The notes under the pieces are model-generated. The model was not told the origin of the DNA. It did not search any database and was given only the letters and a program-made list of their open reading frames with translations. A stretch of DNA of 64,000 bases, from positions 62,001 to 126,000 of the forward strand of contig BLSF01000074.1 in the NCBI GenBank assembly GCA_012862575.1. The letters are read 5' to 3'. This DNA comes from Parietichytrium sp. I65-24A. Lineage: Eukaryota; Sar; Bigyra; Thraustochytrida; Thraustochytriidae. Shown here in pieces: positions 52,401-59,960 of this stretch (the stretch's first letter is position 1; every line of letters begins with the position of its first letter). The translations under genes were made by a program, and so were the position numbers.

Positions 52401-53795
52401 ATCACCCGTTCTCTGTCCCAGAAAAAGCAAGTTGAATTTTGTCCGCCCCATTCTACGTTTGATGTGTGCGGAAGTCTCTAAAATCATCTGCGTCGTCATC
52501 ATGTACTGCGTAGAATCTTGATCCACGTAGCGGCTGCAGAACTTGCACTTATTCTGCACCGTGTGGTCAGGCCGCTTCACTTTTGCTGACTTGTTTCGTT
52601 GCGCTGAAACAGGTCTTGCTTGCTTGCCTGCGAGGCGCGCTCTTTTCAAGAGGTCTACTTGGGTTTCAAGCATCATTGTCGAACCAAGCGGCGCACTTGG
52701 CCGAGGTGCGTCCGAGGAATCAACAAATCGATAAGCCTGAATTTGTAATAGCCACAAATGCCCATCGTCATCCCTCAAGGTGTCAATCACCAGTTGGACG
52801 ATTCTACGAGCAAGAGTGCTTTGTACATGCTCGCGCAGTTGGTCCAACATATCCTCGTTTTCTTGCGAAGCGAGTCTGCTCATTCGTACCACATTTACCC
52901 CAAACATGGCACCAGCATTATTTATCAGGCGGTTGTTTTCGTTGGGCTCCGAAGAGAGGTCATCGTACCGAACCGAGTTGGTCAGCATCCAGGTTTTTGT
53001 CCGCTTGCCGTGCTCCCATTTCGTCCTCATCATGTGCGATTTGTGGCCTTTTCCTTTAACAAATCTCTGGATCACTTTGGGCCCCACCTCAGATTCATTC
53101 TTTGCTGAGCTAGCGTAATCCCGGGAGGTCTCCAAGCCCATTCGGACCGAGGGATCGGAGCTGAGCGCTCGGAAGAGCAGTTCAGTATCCAGCACGGAGC
53201 AAGAGTTTCCTTTAAACCTTCCATCGTCCGAATAATTTGACACCTTTTTTACGGCTACTGCATCCTTGGGGAATTCGACATCACCGAGGCGCTCAAGCAC
53301 CTGGCGGCCCGTGAAGTCCGTAGTGCGCCGAAGTATGCCTTTGGAGCAGGTATATATCCACACTGCTGGTCCGCTGCTGCCCATGACGATGGTGTCTGGA
53401 ATATAAACTTTGGCGGGAATGCGAAATTGGCCCCCACTGCCTTTGTCTTTTGCACCCTGCTCCGTTCCAAGAAGGCTCATGATTTCAGCACCCGGCCGCA
53501 TGAAGGGGTCGTACGAATAGCCTTGCAGAAACTGCACCGCTTTAATCTCCTTCAAATAGTTCTCCTTGGCGCGCTCCTCCTTGGCCCGCGCTTCCTCTGC
53601 CGCAAGCGCTCTCTTGTCATCCCCTTTCTTCTTTAGCTTGGCATTCCCCTGCTGCAGCTCCTGCAGCATGTTCGGGAGCCCTGCCGCAGACCTTGGTCGT
53701 CTCCGAGACGGCGAGCTCCGCCCCGCGCTCTTTCGGTGCCCATTTGTGCTCTTTGCACTGCATTCGCGCGGCCGAGGGTCCATGCCACCGGCCAT
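49431..53795 (-). CDS. Large protein with C2-like domains and paired CxxC motifs
   Basis: From ATG 53795 (MAGGMDPRP) the protein has 1454 residues. The N-terminus is basic and serine-rich. It is followed by a charged helix (EEARAKEERAKENYLKEIKA) and then a conserved-looking block with 'RRIVQLVIDTLRDDDGHLWLLQIQAYRF'. Two CxxC pairs, CKFC and CSVC, separated by about 75 residues (near residues 435 and 510), could form a zinc site. Two beta-rich segments resemble C2 domains: one around 'RFMLAIHELHELP' to 'EVVIQLCIRRKD', and one at 'VQVSLESARNLPVTDGWPKL' onward. I recall similar large proteins in oomycetes and ciliates, but I cannot name the family. The frame runs upstream to 54404, but those 203 codons include translated (ACATTC)n microsatellite, so I placed the start at 53795. 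It is a single exon. Confidence 0.82.
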   Translation of the reverse strand: MAGGMDPRPRECSAKSTNGHRKSAGRSSPSRRRPRSAAGLPNMLQELQQGNAKLKKKGDDKRALAAEEARAKEERAKENYLKEIKAVQFLQGYSYDPFMRPGAEIMSLLGTEQGAKDKGSGGQFRIPAKVYIPDTIVMGSSGPAVWIYTCSKGILRRTTDFTGRQVLERLGDVEFPKDAVAVKKVSNYSDDGRFKGNSCSVLDTELLFRALSSDPSVRMGLETSRDYASSAKNESEVGPKVIQRFVKGKGHKSHMMRTKWEHGKRTKTWMLTNSVRYDDLSSEPNENNRLINNAGAMFGVNVVRMSRLASQENEDMLDQLREHVQSTLARRIVQLVIDTLRDDDGHLWLLQIQAYRFVDSSDAPRPSAPLGSTMMLETQVDLLKRARLAGKQARPVSAQRNKSAKVKRPDHTVQNKCKFCSRYVDQDSTQYMMTTQMILETSAHIKRRMGRTKFNLLFLGQRTGDMGLDVSRAYHAHFVCSVCYSLYQKEIDLAESANEFADLLGVPLPPDAPSASHDASSKAKAHKDHPALNLELQRGNQLEDLAHNGQSKLRRGAQLSPLQSARSLQGVHFTKKEDEGLRRGVSRTSTALGLRRTTSFAVKSPFTGALFGETADDGGPMGGTETELSGQDPLSSVQLKDSYVSSMPEHTTLCRFMLAIHELHELPEMLFTSNDASHVIRPKFDAILRFQILGHQHEIPLDLYRCTFTKQGNRRLSNLQVKEMRIFSFFSESTPMEGPLPQSSGVTQLITQETEVVIQLCIRRKDVQNSSPNSPKGSFEMLGKCQLPLLQFRAAFLKRTDMMMPLGFSSELCEMRVSVGLERTRADFNPGGVEKVRMYKGVYVPEDHFFACDPLPDDWVQVISVTADKPSLQQQRNSFRELVDEGERILQSKLLSPKAKAGAAANQTQLSAATDAICVQVSLESARNLPVTDGWPKLLYAQYQFLGEWYTTKIVAAETVRDGQANFTFDYKHKHYIRASDEEALEKLEGLTSLEVALMCPLTRCESVANDLLTVAVATGGNQSCFLRQQLYEIVSQWATLTKEYQETRSTATLRELDHLGFAEWKDLNYLDYLPVFELDKHLSHVWAGRENIPITQEEALYTCFVILRMHFFYSDLQGDETHDTVHEQVKLETRMPFILHPSHRKSIEPELMDKIECLQSCIFEKLDDFRAKEGRLTWVALLDAMAAAFRSVEEDPIKECFKSVDSIAHRVLMSEQLPERLAFACAIKIPGVLNGQDVWDGTFPVSAYVPRRRRRESYASCYISVRSSASSSVLSSRESTPTLPFSSAESSPNSAFAEVDSSADPKSGSPWDRIQLFQSATGSTSTVNLADLLYAVEEQSEIHGQEKAKMLQVIQTLVERGIDQVDYEQVREAEKDAQQPSRFEKETAHAEVRATKSAPSDYSQQFPPYLHSTVIIYRSVYIVDELERPDLDRIAGIVQHNAVGSFLLQQQQG

Positions 53796-54075
53796 TGTTG
53801 CGAGCCCCGCCTTTCGCTCCTCGGCTCCTGGGCTCGCGCGGGTTGAGAGGGTTAAGCGCGTTGAGTATGGTCTCAACTTCAATCCGAATTCTGCAATCTG
53901 AACGAACTGATGAGTGTAGTGATTATGTGATGGACTGCAACTTACGAGCCCTTCTTTGTGACAGTGAATGAATTCTAACTGTTCTGTTCTGTTCTGTTTT
54001 ATTTGTTGTGTTCGGACACGTAGTCCTGCAAACTCCGTGTTCACTCTGCTGTTCCATTCATTGACATCTACATAT

Positions 54076-54112
54076 ACATTCACATTCACATTCACATTCA
54101 CATTTACATTTA
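54076..54112. repeat. (ACATTC)n hexanucleotide array
   Basis: Six ACATTC/ACATTT units, with related ACATTTACAATTGCTTT segments repeated up to 54150. It lies about 280-320 bp upstream of the C2-like gene start. Confidence 0.9.
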
Positions 54113-54500
54113 CAATTGCTTTCGCTTTTGCTTTCACATTTACAATTGCTTTTGCGTCTCTGACTCCTGTTTTCATACTTGCAGTGTTGTCTTGACCATG
54201 ATTACTGGCATTGTACTGACTTGAGTATGGCCCTTTTATGATTTTCAGTGCAATGCGGATATGACCGTTATGAGATAATGTTGCCAAAGTGGCGGTGGCA
54301 GAGCAAAATAGAGAGCTCATGGCCAGCGCGAACGCATCGAAAGTCGAGAAGGAGATGCCTTTGTAGAGATGGCGGACATGGGCCGTGGATATATGTATTT
54401 GCAAAAAAAAAGATGTCGTGGAGTCTCATCAGAAGAGTGGAGGTGGAGGAGAAAGATGCCATGTGCCGAATCGTCCGATGTGAGGTTATGGAGAGAAGCA

Positions 54501-54551
54501 AGGAGAGAAAGAAAGAAAGATAGATAGATAGAGAGAAAGAGAAAGAGAGAG
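54501..54551. repeat. GAAA / GATA / GA compound microsatellite
   Basis: GAAA units, then three GATA units, then a GA-rich run. Confidence 0.9.
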
Positions 54552-55013
54552 TCCTTTCATCTTTGGGTGAACCCACTTGTGTGTGAGTTGCAGGTTTCGT
54601 GCGTGGGCCATCGGAGTTTGTGTTCTCATTGCTTTAACATAGGCTCTGCTAAGTAGTCAATCTTCAAAATTTGAAATTTTGGAATTGAGAAACGATTTTA
54701 GCAGCGAGGCAGAAACGTGAAAAGAAGATCGCAACGGATTAAAGTAAACTTGGCAGATAGCTCGTTCAAATCGAAAAAGCGGAGAGGCAAGTGGAGCTTG
54801 ATTTGGCTCACGTCAGAGAACAAAAGAGGATAGTGGGGGTTAAGAGAATGGGTTTCCCTGGACATCAAACGAGACAAATATATATATCTTTGCGACGTGG
54901 TACATTTTGGTTCATCAACGAAAAGGAAGAACGAGGAACAAGATCAGATGGAGATGTGTGTTTCTTGCGGGCACAGATGTGCCAAGCGGAAAGGCAGGCA
55001 GCATGGTATGAGT

Positions 55014-55646
55014 TTACAGGGATGGTACATCATGAAGAGGTGAGTGCTCAAGGAACACGCTAACGTAGGACGCGCATTTTTGGCAAGAGCACTGTGAGCA
55101 GTGGCTGTCGAGGAGGTAAAAGAGCCATTTGTTGGAAGGCCTCAAAGCATGGAGTGCAGAGATAGACTTGTCGTCGCCTATCAGCAAGGGCACGCGATTG
55201 CAGAATGTTTCGCCTTTTGACGCCAGGCTTGTTGTGCAAAGAAGGCGTATGAAGCCGGGAGCGATGGCTCCGTCAGGCACGCAGTCGCTGGAGCATCCGA
55301 AAGCTCTCAGAAAGAACGCCGCAAACACCCGCACGAGATCGGCGTTGCCTCGGTCCATCTCAATTGTGCAGTCCAGCAGCTTGAGCGCGAACAGCCACTT
55401 GCCTTTGCACCTTTTCAGCTCTTCGACCGGAAAGAAATCGCCCAGCGTCGCCCCAGATTTGCACTCATTCACGGCCGTCACCATCGCCTCTTCGAACTTG
55501 GTCGGAGTCCACTCATTTCTAAGAAAATCTTTTGCGGCAGCTCCTGGACGACCTTCTGCCGCGGCGTTGTTCGTTTTCAGGTTCTCCCTGTTCTCTGCTA
55601 ACGTGGCAGCGAGCAGCGCCGCTTGCACCATGCCGAGGCTCGACAT
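55014..55646 (-). CDS. Hypothetical protein, 210 aa
   Basis: I do not recognise this protein. It starts at an ATG and has 210 residues, mostly predicted helical: MVQAALLAATLAENRENL, then TPTKFEEAMVTAVNECKSG, and KGKWLFALKLLDCTIEMDRG. It ends in a cysteine cluster CSQCSCQKC near residue 190, which might bind a metal. There is no signal peptide or membrane segment. Composition and a long uninterrupted frame favour a real gene, but no family supports it. It lies between the C2-like and KH genes, all three on the same strand. Confidence 0.55.
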   Translation of the reverse strand: MSSLGMVQAALLAATLAENRENLKTNNAAAEGRPGAAAKDFLRNEWTPTKFEEAMVTAVNECKSGATLGDFFPVEELKRCKGKWLFALKLLDCTIEMDRGNADLVRVFAAFFLRAFGCSSDCVPDGAIAPGFIRLLCTTSLASKGETFCNRVPLLIGDDKSISALHALRPSNKWLFYLLDSHCSQCSCQKCASYVSVFLEHSPLHDVPSL

Positions 55647-56541
55647 TATCCAACTCGCAGTCCGTTCTCGTCTTCAGCCTTCACCACAGCACCACATCTG
55701 ACTCCTCACCGCAAGATCTCTCAATTAACGGAGCAGCCCTCTGCTCTACAAAACCGTACCCTGAAGCCCGTCACACGGTCTGTGGCTGAGCTGAGCGAGC
55801 GCCAGACACTTGCCTACGTGTGCAGCAGTCCCAATTGTCACCCGCAAATTTCGCGCACACGAACATTATGTATGGCTCGCCTCCATCATGATTCTCCAGT
55901 CTTTGCAAGCCCTAACTTAACGAGTAGCTGCGTACTGACTGTGAGTCCTCATCCTAACCTTGCTTTTTCCCAATCCTAGCATTCCAATCAGCAGGAGTCA
56001 AGGTAGTCAAGGCCACCTGTATGCTTTGACGATTTTGTACACGGAGCGTTCACAATTCTGACTTTCGATACCGATTTTTCGAAATGGGCTTCTGATTTCT
56101 CCCTTCGGGAGCGTAGTGTTCGTCGCAGAAAGCACGTGGGCCGGCTCGGCTGCGCAAGTGTTCTGATAGTGAATTAATTTAATTCACTTTCAGAACGATT
56201 GCAAATGTTCGACTCTGACACGCAAAAGCACTGGTTGAAACGGCTGCGCCAAGCGATCATTGCTCCTCCTGCTCGCTTGTGCGATTCGCGTCCATTAATT
56301 TTTTTTAATTTTTAGTTTATAAAAGCACAACTAGCGGCTAAATGCCAGGACTTTATCTTCCAACCACGCACGTTCGTCCAAAGGACTCCTAAGGGCCGGG
56401 CCGAACTCAGCGACGTGGAGGCTACCGTCATGCAAACTATCGGTTCAGTTCAGAAGGGTCGCGACCAAAACTAGCCAAGACCTGCATTCACCAAACAGTT
56501 CTCGGCAAAGACTTCTTGGAGCTGGGCTTAGCGCGGCACCT
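55647..56541. other. Intergenic region with a long palindrome
   Basis: These 895 bp contain no supportable gene. The notable element is the 37-bp near-perfect palindrome at 56160-56196 (listed separately). Confidence 0.5.
56160..56196. repeat. 37-bp near-perfect inverted repeat
   Basis: Arms of 18 bp (GTTCTGATAGTGAATTAA and its complement) surround one central base and have a single mismatched pair. RNA or single-stranded DNA could form a long hairpin. The role is unknown. Confidence 0.88.
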
Positions 56542-57735
56542 CTAGAGCTCCTCTCCGCCGAATTCGCTCTCGTTCGCGAGCTCAGGATTTGTTGTATTCT
56601 TTTTGCTCTTTTTCCCCTTCTTGCCTTGCTTTTCCTGATGGAGCTTCCGCAGTGTTTCGACCTCTTTCAAATAGTCCTCAAGCCACGCACGCTTTTCCGC
56701 TAAAAACCCTTCCTTCTCAGTGCGCGGCCCGAGAACGAAGACATACCTGCCGTGCACGAAAACCCTCAGCCCGGGAAGGCTTTCCTTCACCTCGGTCAGA
56801 CTTTGCATGCCGGCATCGGTTTCCAGCAGAAAGAGACTGCATTCGGGCGACACGCGACAACCGTGAAGCACCTCTTCGTCGACTCTTCCCTCCTTCTCCA
56901 GCAACATTTTGGCCTCTTGCTCAAGCTTGGCCTGAAGTTCCTCTTTTCTTGATGCGCGTTCTCTCTCGCGTTGCACCATTTCGTCAAATTCCTTGAAAGT
57001 GCGGTCCCAGCACTCTTGACCTTGTTCTTTTGCTTGCTCGGTATCCAGTACGTGCAAGGAGACAAAGTCGTCATTTATTAGAACTCGCATCCCGGGAAAG
57101 TTGCGCTTCACGTTCTTTCCCTCTTTGCCAATGAATTTACTGACGAAACTAGGATCGATGCGGCGACTGCAAAGCACCACTTCGCCTGGCCTTACGAATT
57201 GTTTTGGCAGATTCTTGGTCTCTTGGCCAAGTTTCATCAAGCTTTCTTCCACTTTTGCCTCGCTTTCACTCATGCGTTGCACCATTTCGTCGAACTCCTT
57301 GAAAGCGCGGTCCCAGCATTCCCGACCTTGTTGTTTCGCCTTCTCAGTGTCCGGTACGTGCAAGGATACCAGGTCGTCATCAACTGAGACTCTCATCCCG
57401 GGAAAATTGCGCTTCACATTCTTCCCCCCCTTTCCGATGAAGTGGCTCACGAATCTCGGATCGATGCGGCGACTGCAGAGCAGCACTTGACTCGGCCCCA
57501 CGGGCTTCTTCTTGTACACCGTAATGAGTGCACCAGACCGAGTCATCGGAAGAATCCTTTGATCCGCCAACCGTCTGACCTCTTTGTCGCCCACCCTCCT
57601 CTGCGCTTTCCTCTGTTTCGCATGGTTTGTCATCCGCGGGACCATCGTCTGCACCACAAAGTCATCCTCGTCATTCTCCCATTTCCTCCCGCCCCTGCGG
57701 CCCCACTTGGCGCTGCCCTCTTCCCAGTCACCCAT
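56542..57735 (-). CDS. Protein with three KH domains (two nearly identical)
   Basis: From ATG 57735 (MGDWEEGSAKWG) the protein has 397 residues. KH domains bind single-stranded RNA or DNA. KH1 is at residues ~84-154 (LLCSRRIDPRFVSHFIGKGG, then KNVKRNFPGMRV) and KH2 at ~186-256 (VLCSRRIDPSFVSKFIGKEG, then KNVKRNFPGMRV). Both have an intact GxxG loop (GKGG, GKEG). They are about 80% identical over 70 residues and lie 102 codons apart, so this is a recent internal duplication of about 306 bp. The third copy (~290-365; VLHGCRVSPECSLFLLETDA, then LPGLRVFVHGRYV) keeps the strand pattern but has lost the GxxG loop. Charged coiled coils separate the units and the C-terminus is lysine-rich. The frame is open upstream to a TTG at 57813. 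Confidence 0.88.
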   Translation of the reverse strand: MGDWEEGSAKWGRRGGRKWENDEDDFVVQTMVPRMTNHAKQRKAQRRVGDKEVRRLADQRILPMTRSGALITVYKKKPVGPSQVLLCSRRIDPRFVSHFIGKGGKNVKRNFPGMRVSVDDDLVSLHVPDTEKAKQQGRECWDRAFKEFDEMVQRMSESEAKVEESLMKLGQETKNLPKQFVRPGEVVLCSRRIDPSFVSKFIGKEGKNVKRNFPGMRVLINDDFVSLHVLDTEQAKEQGQECWDRTFKEFDEMVQRERERASRKEELQAKLEQEAKMLLEKEGRVDEEVLHGCRVSPECSLFLLETDAGMQSLTEVKESLPGLRVFVHGRYVFVLGPRTEKEGFLAEKRAWLEDYLKEVETLRKLHQEKQGKKGKKSKKNTTNPELANESEFGGEEL

Positions 57736-58178
57736 ACTTTCTTGATTGTTTCTTCCAAGACGTGGGCCAGTGCGAAAGTGTACTCGCTGTGTGTGTACGC
57801 GCACTGGGTACAACTGAATTCTGTGGTACGCGCGGATCTGTGCTTGTGAGGAAGGAAGACACGTTACTCACTTGCAAGATTATGATATTTTTTCGCACAC
57901 ATTTGCTGAGAAACCATCTCCACAGAAACTCATTTGGAAGCCTTAGCTTGGAAGAATGCCCAGATACATGCAATAAATTAGGAAAAGCATGAAATGCCGG
58001 TGATGATTGAATAAAGAATCGCATTTGCAGGTAATTCAAGCGTCAAGTGCTAGCTATTTTCCATTGATGACATGCATTTGCCATTTAATTTACGAAATTA
58101 CTAAAAATCTGAACTCTGAATCAGTGCTCTGAATCCTGAAAAATTGAGAGTTTTCAAATTTTAAATGCGCAGAACAAC

Positions 58179-58676
58179 GTGAATCGCATAGCGTTGCTAG
58201 CAAAAAGCGTAGTGATTGGCCCGCGACCGTTTTTATTGCAAATTGCAAAATTCAAGTTGAATTGGACGAAGTGGATGGAATGGTTGGCAACATGTTCATT
58301 TCACGGAGAGCCTCAAATGTTCTGCGATCATTTGGGTGTCGACCATTTGAATTTGCGTCAGGGCAGCCAGCATTTTTCCCATGTTCGCCATCTTCAGACG
58401 AGCAAAAAGTACTTGCCGCCCAGGCCGCAGAGCATCCTGTCACTCCTTCTCCGAACTCGCCGTGATCACCCTCAAGATGACATACACCGACTCGAGGACT
58501 ATCTCCCCCTGTTCACCGGCATTTTGCAGGTGATGTCGTGCGACGACGATTTGACGACATGGATGGGAGTGATTAGATTACTGTTCGTTCATGAGAATAC
58601 ATTTTGCACCATACCTCAGATCCGTTTTGATACTGACCTGCAAATCTTCTTGAAGATCCCGCTTTCATCAGCTTGA
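58179..58676 (+). CDS. Doubtful 165-codon open frame with a protein-like antisense frame
   Basis: The frame begins with GTG; the first in-frame ATG is at about 58273. It has no family similarity that I know. The exactly codon-aligned antisense frame also reads protein-like: DLQEDLQVSIKTDLRYGAKC on one side and GEIVLESVYVILRVI and LKMANMGKMLAALTQIQ on the other. That antisense frame is interrupted by two stops (a TAA near 58598-58600 and a TGA at 58440-58442). Either the + frame is a real small gene, or the - strand holds a decayed or spliced gene, or both are chance. Confidence 0.25.
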   Translation: MNRIALLAKSVVIGPRPFLLQIAKFKLNWTKWMEWLATCSFHGEPQMFCDHLGVDHLNLRQGSQHFSHVRHLQTSKKYLPPRPQSILSLLLRTRRDHPQDDIHRLEDYLPLFTGILQVMSCDDDLTTWMGVIRLLFVHENTFCTIPQIRFDTDLQIFLKIPLSSA

Positions 58677-58747
58677 AAAGCTAATTCGGGATAACTTCGT
58701 TTTATCGGTCCAGGGTTCCACGATTCGACCGCATCTCCTGGAAAGCA

Positions 58748-58841
58748 ATGGCAATGGCTGGCGCTGACGAGTCACCCGAGTACGAAAACCTTGGCCACCA
58801 CATCCGGAAACTCACCAAGTCCTGGCACCTTGTTTGTACCG
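58748..58841 (+). CDS. Possible first coding exon, 31 codons plus one base
   Basis: An ATG (MAMAGADESPEYENLGHHIR) opens a short frame that runs into a strong donor GTAAGT at 58842. I found no convincing next exon: the first pyrimidine-rich acceptor (AG ending at ~59050) leads to a stop after four codons. A later one (~59140) leads into the open frame ending at 59418 without recognisable features. Treat this as a candidate only. Confidence 0.25.
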
Positions 58842-59908
58842 GTAAGTCCATCGAACACTGTCATAGCACACAGAAGCACACGATCGACCACAGCACACCG
58901 CAGCACACAGACCAAATACTTCAAGATAATTTATTGAAACCTTTGGAAGGTTTTCAGTTCTGAATTCTGAATTTTGATCTGAATCCTGCGAAACTTGGCA
59001 TCAATTCGACACGTCATAAAGTTCTCTTCACACTCTTCACACTGTGAACCAGTTTGCAACGATTGAGGAGATGCGCATCTGAATTCCGAATATCACGCAC
59101 CGATAGCTGCTTTTCATAAGCACTCGTATCGGGCGCGCAGAAAAACAGTCGCGCTGGATATCGTCGCGCCAGCTCGCAAGTGTTCGGAAACGAGAAGCTA
59201 GCTTGGCTGTCGAAATTCAGGTCAGGTGGTCGCGAGCAAGTTTTCCGCGCCAAAAATGGCGAAAGACACCGGTGCGAATTTCGTTCCTGGCCCTGCTTCG
59301 AGAAACATCTAGCAAGTCACTAAGACGCCCACTACATCTAGTCGGTCTGAATTTCGAAGTTAGTTGGAACGCGAGCAAGTCGGTCCAGAAATGTTTTCCT
59401 GAATCAATTGAGAGATAACTCTATCGACGAAATTGGGAGAAAACGGAGGGGAATGTTGGATGCACGATGTGAAGGCGAACCATCTTGTCGAGAGGTTGAA
59501 AAAGAACTTGCTTCATCTCGTCAATCTCGAGCTCATCCCAGATCTTTTATTTTGGGGTTATAAGCTTAGGTCCAAAGAATTAACCAGTCTCGCGGTCGTC
59601 ATTTACCGTTACTCCCATTTTATCAATCGACAATGAACAATCAAGATGAAATTTAATCGTATCGATTCATCGACACTGCGACGCACTCGCAGCGCTCTCT
59701 CTCTCACTTTCTGTATATAATCTTTTTTTTCTTCCTCTCTGCAAACAGAAGAACGAAGCAGTACTGTACGAAGCAGTCCGCCTGTGAGGCTGATGCTCAA
59801 GCCTGAGGTCGGAGTCGGGACCGGAAACAATTCAGAGTATCGCCTTACCCGCACGATAGTCCTGGCCAAAATCTCGTCCCTGTCCTGCCGTTTTTTTTCT
59901 ATCTTTTT

Positions 59909-59960
59909 GCATTTTGCATTTTGCATTTTGCATTTTGCATTTGCATTTTTGCATTTGCAT
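59909..59960. repeat. (GCATTTT)n minisatellite
   Basis: Seven GCATTTT-type units with small length changes, in intergenic DNA. Confidence 0.93.

Larger units (their letters stand above)
53796..55013. other. Intergenic region upstream of the C2-like gene
   Basis: These 1.2 kb hold an (ACATTC)n array and a GAAA/GATA/GA tract (both listed), and no supportable gene. The left end is the promoter of the C2-like gene and the right end is the 3' side of the hypothetical 210-aa gene. Confidence 0.5.

Noticed and set aside
53796-54404. In-frame N-terminal extension of the C2-like protein
   Set aside because: The 203 extra codons include translated (ACATTC)n microsatellite and lack protein character; the ATG at 53795 opens a plausible N-terminus.
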